Positions 36,319 through 45,252 of a DNA stretch of 64,000 bases are shown here, piece by piece. The notes under the pieces were generated by a model. It was not told where the DNA came from and did not search any database. It worked only from the letters and a program-made list of their open reading frames with translations. The position numbers were made by a program, and so were the translations under genes. This DNA is from Scytonema sp. UIC 10036 (GTDB lineage: Bacteria > Cyanobacteriota > Cyanobacteriia > Cyanobacteriales > Nostocaceae): assembly GCF_009725235.1 (NCBI RefSeq), contig NZ_WJFC01000044.1, positions 1 through 64,000 on the forward strand, written 5' to 3'. Every line of letters starts with the position of its first letter. Positions within the stretch are counted from its first letter, which is position 1.

Positions 36319-36390
36319 AATAGATGGCTAATGGCTAATGGCTAATGGCTAATGGTGCTATTAGCCATTAGCCATTAGCTATTAGCACGC
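36319..36390. repeat. ATGGCTA array with inverse copies
   Basis: (TGGCTAA) units followed by inverse (TTAGCCA) units between two minus-strand genes. Confidence 0.85.
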
Positions 36391-36396
36391 ATAACA

Positions 36397-37875
36397 TCAA
36401 TCTAGCTCGCTTTCCAAAATAGAAGCGATCGCTTGCTTGGCATTGTTTTGGAATTCTTTCACATTAACTCGTGTCAAGAACCAAATTGCAAGAAGCATTC
36501 CAACTGCTTGCAGCCCAAACACCAAACTATATGCCAGTATGTTTTGAGCAAATAAATATTTACCCACATCCAGTATTGCTCCGCCACTCACTGTCGCTAA
36601 TGCCCTTGCGATCGCCTGGGCTAAACCCCAAGCACCAATGAATGTTCCGGCTGTTTCGGCTGCAGTTAAATCTAGCATCAGGCTAATTGCTCCTGTTGTC
36701 GTCACACCTGATGCCAAACCAAACAGCAGCAAAGATCCTTGTAGGAATTTCTCATTACCAGTAAATCCCGATAGGATGATAAATGCCATGGTGAAAGCAA
36801 CTGCAAAACATCCTAACATGGCAGTTTTTTGTTTGCCCAGACGTGGCACGATGAGAAAGCCTGTTGAACCAATACCTATCAGCGTTCCGGTTCCCCAAAA
36901 AGCATTCAGTCGTGTTGTTTCTGAAACACACATTCCAAAGACTTCACCACCATAAGGTTCCATCACAGCTTCTTGCATAAACAAGCTGATAGTCATCACT
37001 AACAGAAAAGTGAAAAACAAACCAGTTTGCCGACTAGCCGTTAACACCTTAAGTGCTTTTTTCAAAGTAATTTGGTCTTCTCGTTCTGTGACTGTAGAAC
37101 GTATGCCATACCTGGAGTATTTCTTTTCAACACCTGCTGTTGCTAGCACTGCCAACCCAAAAACCACAGCTGGCAAAATGAAAAACAGGCGGTTAATGGA
37201 ATTTTGCAAAGCAGCAAGCTGTTGGGGTTGGCTGTACAAAGATACCGTTCTTGCTGTTTCTTGGCAAGTCGTGGCTGCGGGTAGTAACTTTGAGCTTGTA
37301 ATTGCTCCAATCACAATACCCACCATGAGCATTGACCAAACAATCCCAACCAATTTAGATCGATTATCTTCATCAGAAACATCAACTAGCAATGCTGCAA
37401 AAGGCGTGGAACTTGAACTCAGCGTCACTCCGTAGAAAGCAAAAATTCCGGCTAACAGCGCAATCCAACCGTAGGTTTGAGCCGTCCAACCTACTGCGTA
37501 TAAACTAGCACCCAATTGCCAAGTCACTTGTACCGCTAAATAAGCTGCGATCGCAAACAATGCCGCACCTACCCACACGTAACCAGTACGGTGATGCTTG
37601 AGAAAAGGTTTAGCATCAGACATTTGTCCAAACCACAACCTTGTCGGAGCGACAAGCTGGTGCATTGCGATCGTACCTGCTACAAGTGTGGCTGGAATTG
37701 CCAATTCATTAATCATGATCCGATTCAACACTCCTAATGTCAGAACCGACATGATGCCCAACCCCATCTGAAATAAGCCCAAGCGAAACATCGTGAATAG
37801 GTTAACCTTGGGCAATGTTTCTAACTTGGCTGACTTATCTGACGGAGGATTGGGTGAAAAATCGCTGGTTGCCAT
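36397..37875 (-). CDS. PucC/BCD-family MFS transporter
   Basis: A 492-residue membrane protein with about 12 segments. The conserved GVLNRIMINELAIPATLVAG, LVAPTRLWFGQMSDAKP and HHRTGYVWVGA blocks are those of the BCD/PucC family (also called LhaA in purple bacteria). These proteins affect assembly of chlorophyll or bacteriochlorophyll proteins, probably by moving pigments or assembly factors in the membrane. It is close to chlG, so a shared role in chlorophyll supply is plausible. Confidence 0.88.
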   Translation of the reverse strand: MATSDFSPNPPSDKSAKLETLPKVNLFTMFRLGLFQMGLGIMSVLTLGVLNRIMINELAIPATLVAGTIAMHQLVAPTRLWFGQMSDAKPFLKHHRTGYVWVGAALFAIAAYLAVQVTWQLGASLYAVGWTAQTYGWIALLAGIFAFYGVTLSSSSTPFAALLVDVSDEDNRSKLVGIVWSMLMVGIVIGAITSSKLLPAATTCQETARTVSLYSQPQQLAALQNSINRLFFILPAVVFGLAVLATAGVEKKYSRYGIRSTVTEREDQITLKKALKVLTASRQTGLFFTFLLVMTISLFMQEAVMEPYGGEVFGMCVSETTRLNAFWGTGTLIGIGSTGFLIVPRLGKQKTAMLGCFAVAFTMAFIILSGFTGNEKFLQGSLLLFGLASGVTTTGAISLMLDLTAAETAGTFIGAWGLAQAIARALATVSGGAILDVGKYLFAQNILAYSLVFGLQAVGMLLAIWFLTRVNVKEFQNNAKQAIASILESELD

Positions 37876-38007
37876 AACCCACTATCAAGGACAGATCCCA
37901 ATATTAATTCAGAATAACCTTATTTCATCCTATTGGCTGTTTGTAAGCAATTCTTGAGAAGTTACACTAGAAATATAAAGAAATGTAACTATAAAATTGA
38001 ATCAACC

Positions 38008-38988
38008 GTGGAAACGATCGCACTAGGACAGCAAGGTCCAACCGTAACACCCCTTTGCATTGGAACTTGGGCTTGGGGTGATAAACTCTTTTGGAATTAT
38101 GGCAATAACTACGGTTCAAAGGAGTTACAAGAAGCTTTTGATACAGCATTAGAAGTGGGTATCACCTTCTTTGATACTGCTGAGGTTTATGGATTTGGAG
38201 TTTCTGAAGAATTTTTAGGGCAATTCATGCAGAAGACCGATAAACAGGTGCAAATTGCCACCAAATACGGTCCCGCACCTTGGCGATTTATGGGTCAGTC
38301 GGTTGCTGATGCCCTCACAGAAAGCCTGAAACGCCTGAAGGTGCAGCGAGTTGCTTTATACCAGGTCCATTGGCCTTTTGCCTTTTTTATGAGCCAAGAA
38401 ACCCTCATGAATGCTTTAGCAGATGAGGTAAAACGGGGCAGAATTGAGGCTATAGGTGTCAGTAATTACTCAGCACAGCAAATGCGGGAAGCTCACCAGT
38501 TATTAGCAGCTCGCGGAGTACCTTTAGCTGTCAATCAAGTCCGCTATTCCTTACTGACTCGTCAAATCGAAAGCAATGGAATTTTTCATACTGCTCGCGA
38601 GTTAGGTGTTACGATACTGGCATATAGCCCACTCGCTCAGGGGTTACTGACAGGAAAGTATACAAGCGATAAGCCGGGTACGGCTTGCGCCAAGGGCGAT
38701 CGCACTTACGATTTTAAAGATGCGAGAAGGATAGACCCTCGATTTAGCCGAGAAGGTTTGCGGAAAATTGAACCCGTCATGTCCGTACTGCGTCAGTTGG
38801 GAGAAAAGCACGGGCGCACTCCCGCCCAAGTTGCTCTCAATTGGTTAATTGCCCAAGGTAACGTCATTCCGATTGCAGGAGCCAAAACAGCCGAACAAGT
38901 ACGGCAAAATGCCGGAGCTTTAGGATGGAAATTAGCTGATGATGAGATCTCGCAGCTAGAAGAAGTTAGTCGCCCTTGGTTGAGATAA
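38008..38988 (+). CDS. Aldo/keto reductase, with a repeat embedded in the frame
   Basis: A 326-residue NADPH-dependent (beta/alpha)8 oxidoreductase. It shows IGTWAWGDKLFWNYG, FFDTAEVYGFGVSEE (catalytic Asp/Tyr), the Lys in IATKYGPAP and the His in YQVHWPF. GVSNYSAQQM and LNWLIAQGNVIPIAGAKTAE complete the barrel. Start is GTG; a longer TTG frame is unlikely. Residues about 221-232 ([12 protein letters not shown]) are encoded by a dispersed palindromic repeat and lie in an exposed loop between LLTGKYTS and ARRIDPRFS. Confidence 0.9.
   Translation: METIALGQQGPTVTPLCIGTWAWGDKLFWNYGNNYGSKELQEAFDTALEVGITFFDTAEVYGFGVSEEFLGQFMQKTDKQVQIATKYGPAPWRFMGQSVADALTESLKRLKVQRVALYQVHWPFAFFMSQETLMNALADEVKRGRIEAIGVSNYSAQQMREAHQLLAARGVPLAVNQVRYSLLTRQIESNGIFHTARELGVTILAYSPLAQGLLTGKYTSDKPGTACAKGDRTYDFKDARRIDPRFSREGLRKIEPVMSVLRQLGEKHGRTPAQVALNWLIAQGNVIPIAGAKTAEQVRQNAGALGWKLADDEISQLEEVSRPWLR
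38667..38691. repeat. 25-bp dispersed repeat inside the aldo/keto reductase gene
   Basis: Identical to 22285-22309. It is followed by GCGATCGC in this copy. The inverse core occurs in the palindrome at 45484-45517. Confidence 0.85.
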
Positions 38989-39034
38989 TACCATTTTGGA
39001 TTTTGGATTAAGGATTTCCAAGAAACAGATTAAC

Positions 39035-39064
39035 GTAGGTTGGGTTGAGGAACGAAACCCAACA
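39035..39064. repeat. Half copy of the GTAGGTTGGGTT element
   Basis: GTAGGTTGGGTTGAGGAACG followed by AAACCCAACA. The inverse half is missing. Confidence 0.75.
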
Positions 39065-39173
39065 CTTATCAAATCAGGGATTTCTGTAGGGTAGGCGTCC
39101 TCGCCCGTTATTAATATAAACATTTGGTAAGCCAAAAAGTTTTCTTAAAGCTTCACAAATCTTGACAGGAGTC
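39065..39173. other. Non-coding stretch beyond aldo/keto reductase
   Basis: No frame seen. Contains GTAGGGTAGGCGTCCTCGCC, a motif similar to one near 54557. Confidence 0.3.
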
Positions 39174-39299
39174 CTAGTTTGCACGCGAGTTAAATCGTCG
39201 GACATTGAAAGCAGCAAGATCGGTTTGGCTGTTTTTGCCAAGAATCATTTCAGCGATCGGAGTGCGTCCAATGAAAACTACACCGACTAAGTTGTTGGC
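39174..39299 (-). pseudogene. Possible FAD-dependent oxidoreductase 3' fragment
   Basis: A frame without start reads VGVVFIGRTPIAEMILGKNS, then QTDLAAFNVRRFNSRAN and stop. The arrangement AEMILG...DLAAFNVRRF resembles the C-terminal end of DAO-type FAD oxidases. The rest of the gene is absent. Weak identification. Confidence 0.3.
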
Positions 39300-39441
39300 A
39301 GTTAGAATTCGTAGTATTTTTGACCTCAATAGGAATAAATATATTTGCCTGCAAAGCTCTCGCTCAGAGTACTCCCAGTAATATTCAACCAGATAATACT
39401 TTGGTTTAGAAAAGGGAAAATATAATTACCTCGTTGAAATT

Positions 39442-39642
39442 TCACTTTAATTGACACTTATAAGTACGAGTATAATTCAACATTCGATTTGAAAACTTTG
39501 GCTGTTCTGTCTTGAAATTTGAGAAGAATTCTAAATAAGTAATGGGTGGTTTTTTGTAACTATTAATCTGTTTCATAAGTAAATCATACAAAACGTCATC
39601 TCCATTTTCATCACATAAGTAAATTAGCAGGGTAAACGCATC
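39442..39642 (-). pseudogene. Unidentified open frame without start codon
   Basis: A 66-codon open frame bounded by stops (DAFTLLIYLCDENGDDVLYD, then LLMKQINSYKKPPITYLEFF) and lacking a start near its 5' end. It looks protein-like but matches no family I can name. It lies next to the FGE-like fragment, so it may be debris of an accessory gene. Confidence 0.3.
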
Positions 39643-39701
39643 TTAATTGAAACGAAAAATGAGGTATAAACTACTACGTAGCTTGATTGTCTAATATAAA
39701 A

Positions 39702-40367
39702 TTAAGTAACTAAGCTATTATCAGCCATATATGTCAGCGAAAAACCATCTTTCTCAGTAGCAGAAGGAACAGCTACAACACGAAAACCGATGCTGACGTT
39801 GTCGTTGTCGGAGCGGCTCCTGAGACGATAAGCAGAACGGCAGACCTCGGGATCGCTGCTCCACGAACCACCTCGCAACAGCCGATATTCATTATTATCA
39901 GTTATCCAGGCACTTCCGTCTGTTGGTGCGTCCCCATAGCTTTCATGCCAATCGTCTAGACACCATTCCCACACATTCCCGTGCATATCATGTAAACAGA
40001 AGTCATTAGCTGGAAAGCTTCCTACTTCGGTACTTTTTTTGAGCCATTTGTCTTCGGGAGCATTACCATCGTAATTCGCAACTTCGGCTGTAATCGTATT
40101 ACCAAAGTAAAATGGTGTTTTCGTTCCCGCCCGACAGGCATATTCCCACTCTGCTTCAGTTGGTAAACGATACATACGTCCTGTTTTTTTAGAGAGTCTA
40201 TCACAAAACTCTACTGCATCAAACCAAGAAATGCTCTCTACAGGAAGACGCTCTCCTTTGAATCTTGATGGTCTTGGATTTAAATCTCTATTGACTCTAG
40301 GTAAAAAATCTGCGACTTTTTGCCATTGTTCTTGAGTGGCTGTATAGCTCGTGGAAACCGAAAACAA
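39702..40367 (-). pseudogene. Formylglycine-generating-enzyme-like (FGE-sulfatase) domain, 5'-truncated
   Basis: An in-frame sequence of about 215 residues covers most of an FGE-sulfatase domain: ERLPVESISWFDAVEFCDRL, YRLPTEAEWEYACRAGTKTP, CLHDMHGNVWEWCLDDWHES and EYRLLRGGSWSSDPEVCRSA. The usual N-terminus (MGSP region) is missing and only a TTG is available. At the break the sequence switches to the 3' end of a haemagglutinin-like gene on the other strand, pointing to rearrangement. Cyanobacterial domains of this type are often in signalling proteins rather than sulfatase activators. Confidence 0.8.
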
Positions 40368-40589
40368 GAGAGTAGTTTCACTATCACAGGTACAGGTGGT
40401 TTACCCAACCGACCCGGTGATGTATCAGTGTCAAATTATGCAACTGGCTCAGTAAGAAATGTCATACCTAGCAATCAATCCAGCCCTATCAATCGAGCAA
40501 TTTGGAAAAAAGGCGACCCAATCGTTGAAGCTCAAGGTGTTTATCGAACTGCATCAGGGCAATTAATCTTAAGTCGTGAGTGCCAGTAG
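40368..40589 (+). pseudogene. 3' fragment of a filamentous-haemagglutinin-like (two-partner secretion) adhesin
   Basis: The frame reads ITGTGGLPNRPGDVSVSNYA, then KGDPIVEAQGVYRTASGQLI and LSREC. The GTGGLP and IVEAQG signatures are typical of the extreme C-terminus of cyanobacterial two-partner secretion adhesins. The large N-terminal part is absent, and the fragment starts where the FGE-like fragment begins on the other strand. Confidence 0.6.
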
Positions 40590-40616
40590 TAATATATCTC
40601 CTATGCTCCAACAAAA

Positions 40617-40672
40617 CGAAGTAGAACCTCGCTAACTGCATTCTGTGGCTGCAGCACAGGAACGAGGGAAAA
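40617..40672. repeat. Degenerate GCCTCGCTGACTGCATTC-type palindromic repeat
   Basis: AACCTCGCTAACTGCATTCT then GTGGCTGCAGCACAGGAACG is a diverged copy of the element at 41864-41924. No gene is seen between 40590 and 40908. Confidence 0.6.
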
Positions 40673-40908
40673 CTCGATGGAAAAGGTACCGCCCTCATCA
40701 GCCATGCTGTCGGCTTCATAGAGAATTGGTATAAGATATAAAATACTTCTTTATTCGCTATACTAGATTAACAGTTTAAAGGCAGGAAAGGGAAACAGTG
40801 AAGAAAGAAAAAAGAGAATACAAGAATAGCTATATAGATATATGGCAACAGAAAATTAGACTTTAAGAAGCAGACTTATCTGTGTTCTTTGGAATAGGAG
40901 AGATTTAT

Positions 40909-41160
40909 ATGAGGCAGTACACTACCCTAAGAGCTAGAAGAAAAAAGGCTACAAACTTTGGTTTTGTAGCGCGTAAGTTCAGACTCTTACTTGTAAACAG
41001 AAACCAAAAAGATAACCTTTGGGAGAATCCTCCTCAAGTATCACAGGCAACGAGCGCAATTTTTCAAGAATTTAAACACACTTTTAAAGATTCACAGCGG
41101 TGGGATGGAGATTTTGTTCTCAACAAAAAATGCACTCCCTTATTAGCTACGCCGTCATAG
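40909..41160 (+). CDS. Hypothetical protein, unrecognised
   Basis: An 83-residue basic protein with a fair AGGAGA ribosome site before ATG. The N-terminus is Arg/Lys-rich (MRQYTTLRARRKKATNFGFV) and the rest is polar. No motif is visible. It could be a short fragment of a longer gene. It precedes the toxin-antitoxin pair by 49 bp. Confidence 0.35.
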   Translation: MRQYTTLRARRKKATNFGFVARKFRLLLVNRNQKDNLWENPPQVSQATSAIFQEFKHTFKDSQRWDGDFVLNKKCTPLLATPS

Positions 41161-41209
41161 GTAGAATAGATGTATGATAGATTCTTGTCCCTTAACCTCA
41201 AAAATTAAT

Positions 41210-41440
41210 ATGAAACAAATTACCCTTGCAGAACTACCCGAAACAGTCCAAAACTTCATTAACCAAGCTCAAAAAACAGGTGAAACGCTCACTGTTGTAC
41301 AAAATGGTGTTCCTTCTGCCATTATTTTCCCGATCCAGAAAAAATCTCTCCTAGCAACTCTCTCAACTCTTGAACCATTAGATGAAGACTTTGCTGATGT
41401 GGACGAAGGGTTGTTACCCTTGGATGATATTGAACTGTAA
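41210..41440 (+). CDS. Phd/YefM-type antitoxin
   Basis: A 76-residue protein beginning MKQITLAELPETVQNFINQA, with the Phd-type N-terminal fold and an acidic C-terminus (EPLDEDFADVDEGLLPLDDI) that should wrap the toxin. It partners the PIN-domain toxin that starts 2 bp after its stop. The pair probably autoregulates. The ATG at 41210 is preferred over 41174. Confidence 0.85.
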   Translation: MKQITLAELPETVQNFINQAQKTGETLTVVQNGVPSAIIFPIQKKSLLATLSTLEPLDEDFADVDEGLLPLDDIEL

Positions 41441-41442
41441 AA

Positions 41443-41889
41443 ATGAGTTATTTATACTTGTTAGATACAAACATCATTTCCGAACTAATTAAAAATCCCA
41501 GAGGAGTTGTATTTTCAAAAATTCAAAATATTGGAGAAGATACAGTTTGTACAAGTATTGTAGTAGCGTGTGAATTAAGATTTGGATCGAAAAAAAAGAA
41601 CTCTCAAAAGCTTATAGAAAAACTTGAAATCATCTTAAATAGTATTAAAATACTACCTTTAACTCATCCTGTAGAGCTATGTTACGCAGAAATTCGCACA
41701 GATTTAGAACAGCAAGGTAAACCGATTGGAGGTAATGACTTACTAATTGCTGCCCATTCTTTGAGCCTCGATCTAACTCTCGTTACCGCCAATGTTCGTG
41801 AATTTTCTCGCATTTCTAATTTAAAGGTAGAAAACTGGCTCAAACCTGATGAAAACAGTAGCCAATCAGAGGAGGCAGAGCCTCGCTGA
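41443..41889 (+). CDS. PIN-domain toxin (VapC-like)
   Basis: A 148-residue ribonuclease-type toxin with the PIN acidic residues: LLDTNIISELIKNP (Asp8, Glu14), ELRFG, then GGNDLLIAAHSLSLDLTLVT with its Asp, and NVREFSRI. VapC toxins cut tRNA or rRNA. Residues after about 139 (SEEAEPR) and the TGA stop are encoded by the palindromic repeat that follows, so the original C-terminus is lost or extended. The antitoxin gene is 2 bp upstream. Confidence 0.88.
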   Translation: MSYLYLLDTNIISELIKNPRGVVFSKIQNIGEDTVCTSIVVACELRFGSKKKNSQKLIEKLEIILNSIKILPLTHPVELCYAEIRTDLEQQGKPIGGNDLLIAAHSLSLDLTLVTANVREFSRISNLKVENWLKPDENSSQSEEAEPR

Positions 41890-41924
41890 CTGCATTCCCA
41901 GGCTGAGCCTGGGAACGAGAGGAC
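41862..41924. repeat. GAGGCAGAGCCTCGCTGAC / GCATTCCCAGGCTGAGCCTG palindromic repeat
   Basis: Two foldbacks: GAGGCAGAGCCTC and CCCAGGCTGAGCCTGGG. The first half forms the toxin 3' end. Confidence 0.85.
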
Positions 41925-41959
41925 TACTCCCTGTGTGAGAGGGTTATGATGATGGTTGG

Positions 41960-43669
41960 CTAAAACAAATTCAAATCTGTGACGGCACCTAAACTGCAGG
42001 AAGAAACTAACTTGGCATACTTTGCTAACACGCCAGTTGTGTAACGGGGTGGGGGTGCTTGCCAATTAGCTTGTCGCTGTGCTAGTTCTTCATCAGACAG
42101 GTGTAAGTGCAGCAAACGATTGTGGGCATCAATTGTGATTGTATCGCCTTCTTCTACGAGAGCGATCGCACCCCCAACAGCTGCTTCTGGTGCAACGTGA
42201 CCGACAACCATACCGTAAGTCCCACCAGAGAAGCGTCCATCGGTTATCAGTCCGACGGAATCTCCCAAGCCAGCACCAATCAGTGCTGAAGTCGGAGCAA
42301 GCATTTCCCGCATTCCCGGTCCACCTTTAGGTCCTTCGTAGCGGATAACAAGAACATCTCCTGGGTTAATTTTCTTTTCTAGAATTGCATCCAAGCAGGA
42401 TTCTTCCGATTCAAAAACTCTTGCTGGTCCCGTGATTTTTGGTGTCTTGACTCCAGTAATTTTTGCTACAGAACCTTCTGTTGCCAAGTTCCCTTTTAAG
42501 ATGGCTAAGTGTCCTTGTTGATACATGGGATTGTTCCAAGGACGGATAACATCTTGATTGGCAGGTGGTTCATCGGGAACTTCTGCTAGCACTTCTGCCA
42601 CTGTTTTTCCAGTAATAGTGAGACAGTCACCGTGGAGTAGATCGTGTACAAGTAACATTTTCATGACTTGCGGAATTCCACCGACTTTGTGCAAGTCTGT
42701 TGCTACATACCGTCCACTTGGTTTTAAATCGCACAGTACGGGAACGCGAGCGCGAATCGTTTCAAAATCATCTAAAGAAAGTTCTACACCGATAGCACGA
42801 GCAATTGCCAGCAAATGTAACACCGCATTTGTAGAACCACCGACTGCCATAATGACAGAAATAGCATTTTCTATAGATTTGCGGGTAATAATTTGGCTGG
42901 GTAAGATTTGTTTGCGGATGGCTTCTACTAAGACAAAGGCTGACTTTTCCGTGCTATCAGCTTTTTCTTCATCTTCGGCTGCCATTGTGGAAGAATAAGG
43001 CAAGCTCATACCCATTGCTTCAATGGCACTAGACATGGTATTTGCTGTAAACATACCACCGCAAGATCCAGCACCAGGGCAAGCTCTGCGCTCTACTTCC
43101 ATGAAATGATTTTCATCTATTTTATCAGCAACGTATTGCCCCACCGCTTCAAAAACACTGACAACGGTTAAATCGGTTCCCTTATAGTGTCCGGGTTTGA
43201 TAGTTCCTCCATACACAAAGATGGCAGGAATATTCATCCGAGCAATAGCAATCATTGCTCCTGGCATATTCTTATCGCAACCGCCAATTGCCAAGACACC
43301 ATCCATACTTTGTCCGTTGCAGGCAGTTTCTATAGAATCAGCAATGACTTCCCTCGATACTAGGGAATATTTCATTCCCTCTGTTCCCATAGAAATACCA
43401 TCGCTGATGGTAATTGTGCCAAAGAGTTGTGGCATAGCCCCAGCGCTTCGGACTCCCGCTTCTGCTCTTTCCGCCAGTTTGTTAATTCCCATGTTACAGG
43501 GAGTAATAGTACTGTAGCCATTGGCAATACCAACAATAGCCTTGGTGAAATCCTCATCTTTAAAACCAACAGCACGCAGCATGGCTCTATTTGGCGATCG
43601 CTGCACTCCCTGTGTCACAACTTGGCTTCTAAAATTCTCTAACATTTTGCTATTCCCCGGTGCTGTCAT
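41960..43669 (-). CDS. ilvD: Dihydroxy-acid dehydratase
   Basis: Dehydrates 2,3-dihydroxy-3-methylbutanoate and its homologue in valine and isoleucine synthesis, using an iron-sulfur cluster and Mg2+. The 569-residue protein has cluster Cys in [15 protein letters not shown] and [16 protein letters not shown], plus [15 protein letters not shown] and [20 protein letters not shown]. Length and start are typical. It is followed by a non-coding gap of about 280 bp with a LysR fragment. Confidence 0.95.
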   Translation of the reverse strand: MTAPGNSKMLENFRSQVVTQGVQRSPNRAMLRAVGFKDEDFTKAIVGIANGYSTITPCNMGINKLAERAEAGVRSAGAMPQLFGTITISDGISMGTEGMKYSLVSREVIADSIETACNGQSMDGVLAIGGCDKNMPGAMIAIARMNIPAIFVYGGTIKPGHYKGTDLTVVSVFEAVGQYVADKIDENHFMEVERRACPGAGSCGGMFTANTMSSAIEAMGMSLPYSSTMAAEDEEKADSTEKSAFVLVEAIRKQILPSQIITRKSIENAISVIMAVGGSTNAVLHLLAIARAIGVELSLDDFETIRARVPVLCDLKPSGRYVATDLHKVGGIPQVMKMLLVHDLLHGDCLTITGKTVAEVLAEVPDEPPANQDVIRPWNNPMYQQGHLAILKGNLATEGSVAKITGVKTPKITGPARVFESEESCLDAILEKKINPGDVLVIRYEGPKGGPGMREMLAPTSALIGAGLGDSVGLITDGRFSGGTYGMVVGHVAPEAAVGGAIALVEEGDTITIDAHNRLLHLHLSDEELAQRQANWQAPPPRYTTGVLAKYAKLVSSCSLGAVTDLNLF

Positions 43670-43833
43670 CTTCCCTATGATGCATTTGTTCTGTGATTAT
43701 CGCAAAATAAGTGGCTATATTTATGCGACGATCGCAAATCGTTTGTGCTTATAGGAGCATCATAGGTAGACTCTTTTAAGATGTCCAATATATATTTGTT
43801 TAAAATTGAGACTTTTAAAATATTAAAAACCAG

Positions 43834-43920
43834 GAAGTACGATACCTCCAGTATTTTATTGCTGTCGCTGAGGAACTGTTCTTGAGTCGATTAGCTGAGC
43901 GATTATACTTAGCCCAATAG
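43834..43920 (+). pseudogene. LysR-family regulator N-terminal remnant
   Basis: Reads EVRYLQYFIAVAEELFLSRL, then AERLYLAQ and TAG. This is the first part of the LysR HTH, whose usual continuation after LAQ is PPLSQQI. A stop is present and no start codon precedes it. Only the first helices survive. Confidence 0.65.
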
Positions 43921-43949
43921 CAGTATGCGAGGAATGCCAACAGATTAAG

Positions 43950-44822
43950 TTATCGGCTCGACATTAGAGCAATACACTTATTCATTTGCTCGCGCATGGT
44001 GTCGGGATCGGCATGATACCTCCGCCCATGACCGGGTAAAACCCATTCAAATGAGTAATTTGCAAGCTGGCGCATGGATTTAATTTGTTCTGACCAAGAG
44101 TACCAATTGTAATCTCGAAAGGCTTCTAGCTGTTTGAGGTCGTCAGACCAAGCCAAATGGTCGCCAGTAAAAAGAAATTTGTTTTTGTATAGTAAAACAG
44201 TGTGTCCTTTGGTGTGACCGGGAACGGGAATAATCAATAATTCAGGAGTTAGTAAAAAAGGTTCTAAACCTGTTAGCTGTATTTCTACACCACGAGTTCC
44301 TGTAGTAATATCTTCTGTGTGGAGAATGCGATCGCACTTAAAATGGTCAGCAAACTTTTGATGATCCGCTACGTCATCTTTATGAGTTAGGTACATATAG
44401 CGAATTTCGCCCATTTTTTCCAACCTTTTGACTAAAGGAGGCACAAATTGGGGAGAATCTACTAAAACATTACCTTCAGGAAGTTGAATAAAGTAACTAG
44501 CGCCTCCATAAGATTTTTCTGAATGATAGCCGCAATGATAGACGTTATCTTCAATTGGAATTGGAAAACTGAGTTGAGCAATTTTAATATCTTGAGGCGT
44601 TTCTACTGTACCAATAGAATTGGTTGGACAAGATAAAAGAGCTTGAAGTGCTGCCAATCTTTCCTTCTCGTTTGTTGGTTGATGATAAACTGCTGACTGT
44701 TCTCTAATGTCTGTATATACAGATGGAGCCATCCAACGGCAGGTATCACAATCTATACAACTTGTATCGACATAAAAATCGCCATTAATATTTTCGGGGC
44801 GGCGTAGATTTAAATGAGCCAT
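43950..44822 (-). CDS. Ferredoxin-domain metallo-beta-lactamase fusion
   Basis: A 290-residue protein. The N-terminal 75 residues carry CIDCDTCRWMAPS and a later CPTNSIG, a [4Fe-4S] ferredoxin-like motif. The rest is a metallo-beta-lactamase fold with THKDDVADHQKF (metal ligands), GHTKGHTVLLYK, FTGDHLAW and LPGHGRRYH. Such fusions could couple redox state to hydrolysis of a thioester or phosphoester, but no substrate is known. It is divergent from nothing close; a repeat cluster lies upstream. Confidence 0.88.
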   Translation of the reverse strand: MAHLNLRRPENINGDFYVDTSCIDCDTCRWMAPSVYTDIREQSAVYHQPTNEKERLAALQALLSCPTNSIGTVETPQDIKIAQLSFPIPIEDNVYHCGYHSEKSYGGASYFIQLPEGNVLVDSPQFVPPLVKRLEKMGEIRYMYLTHKDDVADHQKFADHFKCDRILHTEDITTGTRGVEIQLTGLEPFLLTPELLIIPVPGHTKGHTVLLYKNKFLFTGDHLAWSDDLKQLEAFRDYNWYSWSEQIKSMRQLANYSFEWVLPGHGRRYHADPDTMREQMNKCIALMSSR

Positions 44823-44846
44823 GATATTATACCTTTGTAAAATTTA

Positions 44847-44965
44847 GAGGCAGAGCCTCTAATAATGCATTCCAACGCTGAGCGTTGGAACGAGAAATTA
44901 AGGGAAGGCTGAGCGTTGGAACGAGAAATTAAGGGAAGGCTGAGCGTTGGAACGAGAAATAGGGG
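44847..44965. repeat. GCATTCCAACGCTGAGCGTTGG palindrome with 31-32-bp tandem copies
   Basis: One copy of the element is followed by two tandem duplications of the segment containing GCTGAGCGTTGGAACGAGAA and AAGGGAAG. The element class is the same as at 41862 and 54350. Confidence 0.85.
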
Positions 44966-45045
44966 GGTGTGTAATATTAAGTCAACAGAACTATTGTATT
45001 TTGGGAGATTTTAGTATCATTTCCAATTAACAGCGATGATTTTGC

Positions 45046-45252
45046 TTACTGTTCTCCGTCTTTTGAAATCGTCTCTAAGAACTCAGGATAATTATCTAGA
45101 TCGTCCATTGACTGTAAAGGCGGCATTTTTACCCAAGTTCCTTCTTGCTTAGATCTGTCCATATAGGTATAAAACGCTTCGTTATCATCTTGATGCGCTA
45201 GAACATAAGTTCGTAGTTCTTTGAGAGTCATTTCATTAAAGTTAGGTTTCAT
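45046..45252 (-). CDS. DUF6887 family protein
   Basis: A 68-residue acidic protein (MTLKELRTYVLAHQDDNEAF) typical of the cyanobacterial DUF6887 family. Its start overlaps the stop of the upstream DUF6888 gene by 4 bp, so the two are translationally coupled. The paired small-gene layout resembles toxin-antitoxin modules, but no activity is known to me. Confidence 0.8.
   Translation of the reverse strand: MKPNFNEMTLKELRTYVLAHQDDNEAFYTYMDRSKQEGTWVKMPPLQSMDDLDNYPEFLETISKDGEQ

Noticed and set aside
42107..42998. Plus-strand frames opposite ilvD
   Set aside because: Antisense shadows of a clearly coding gene.
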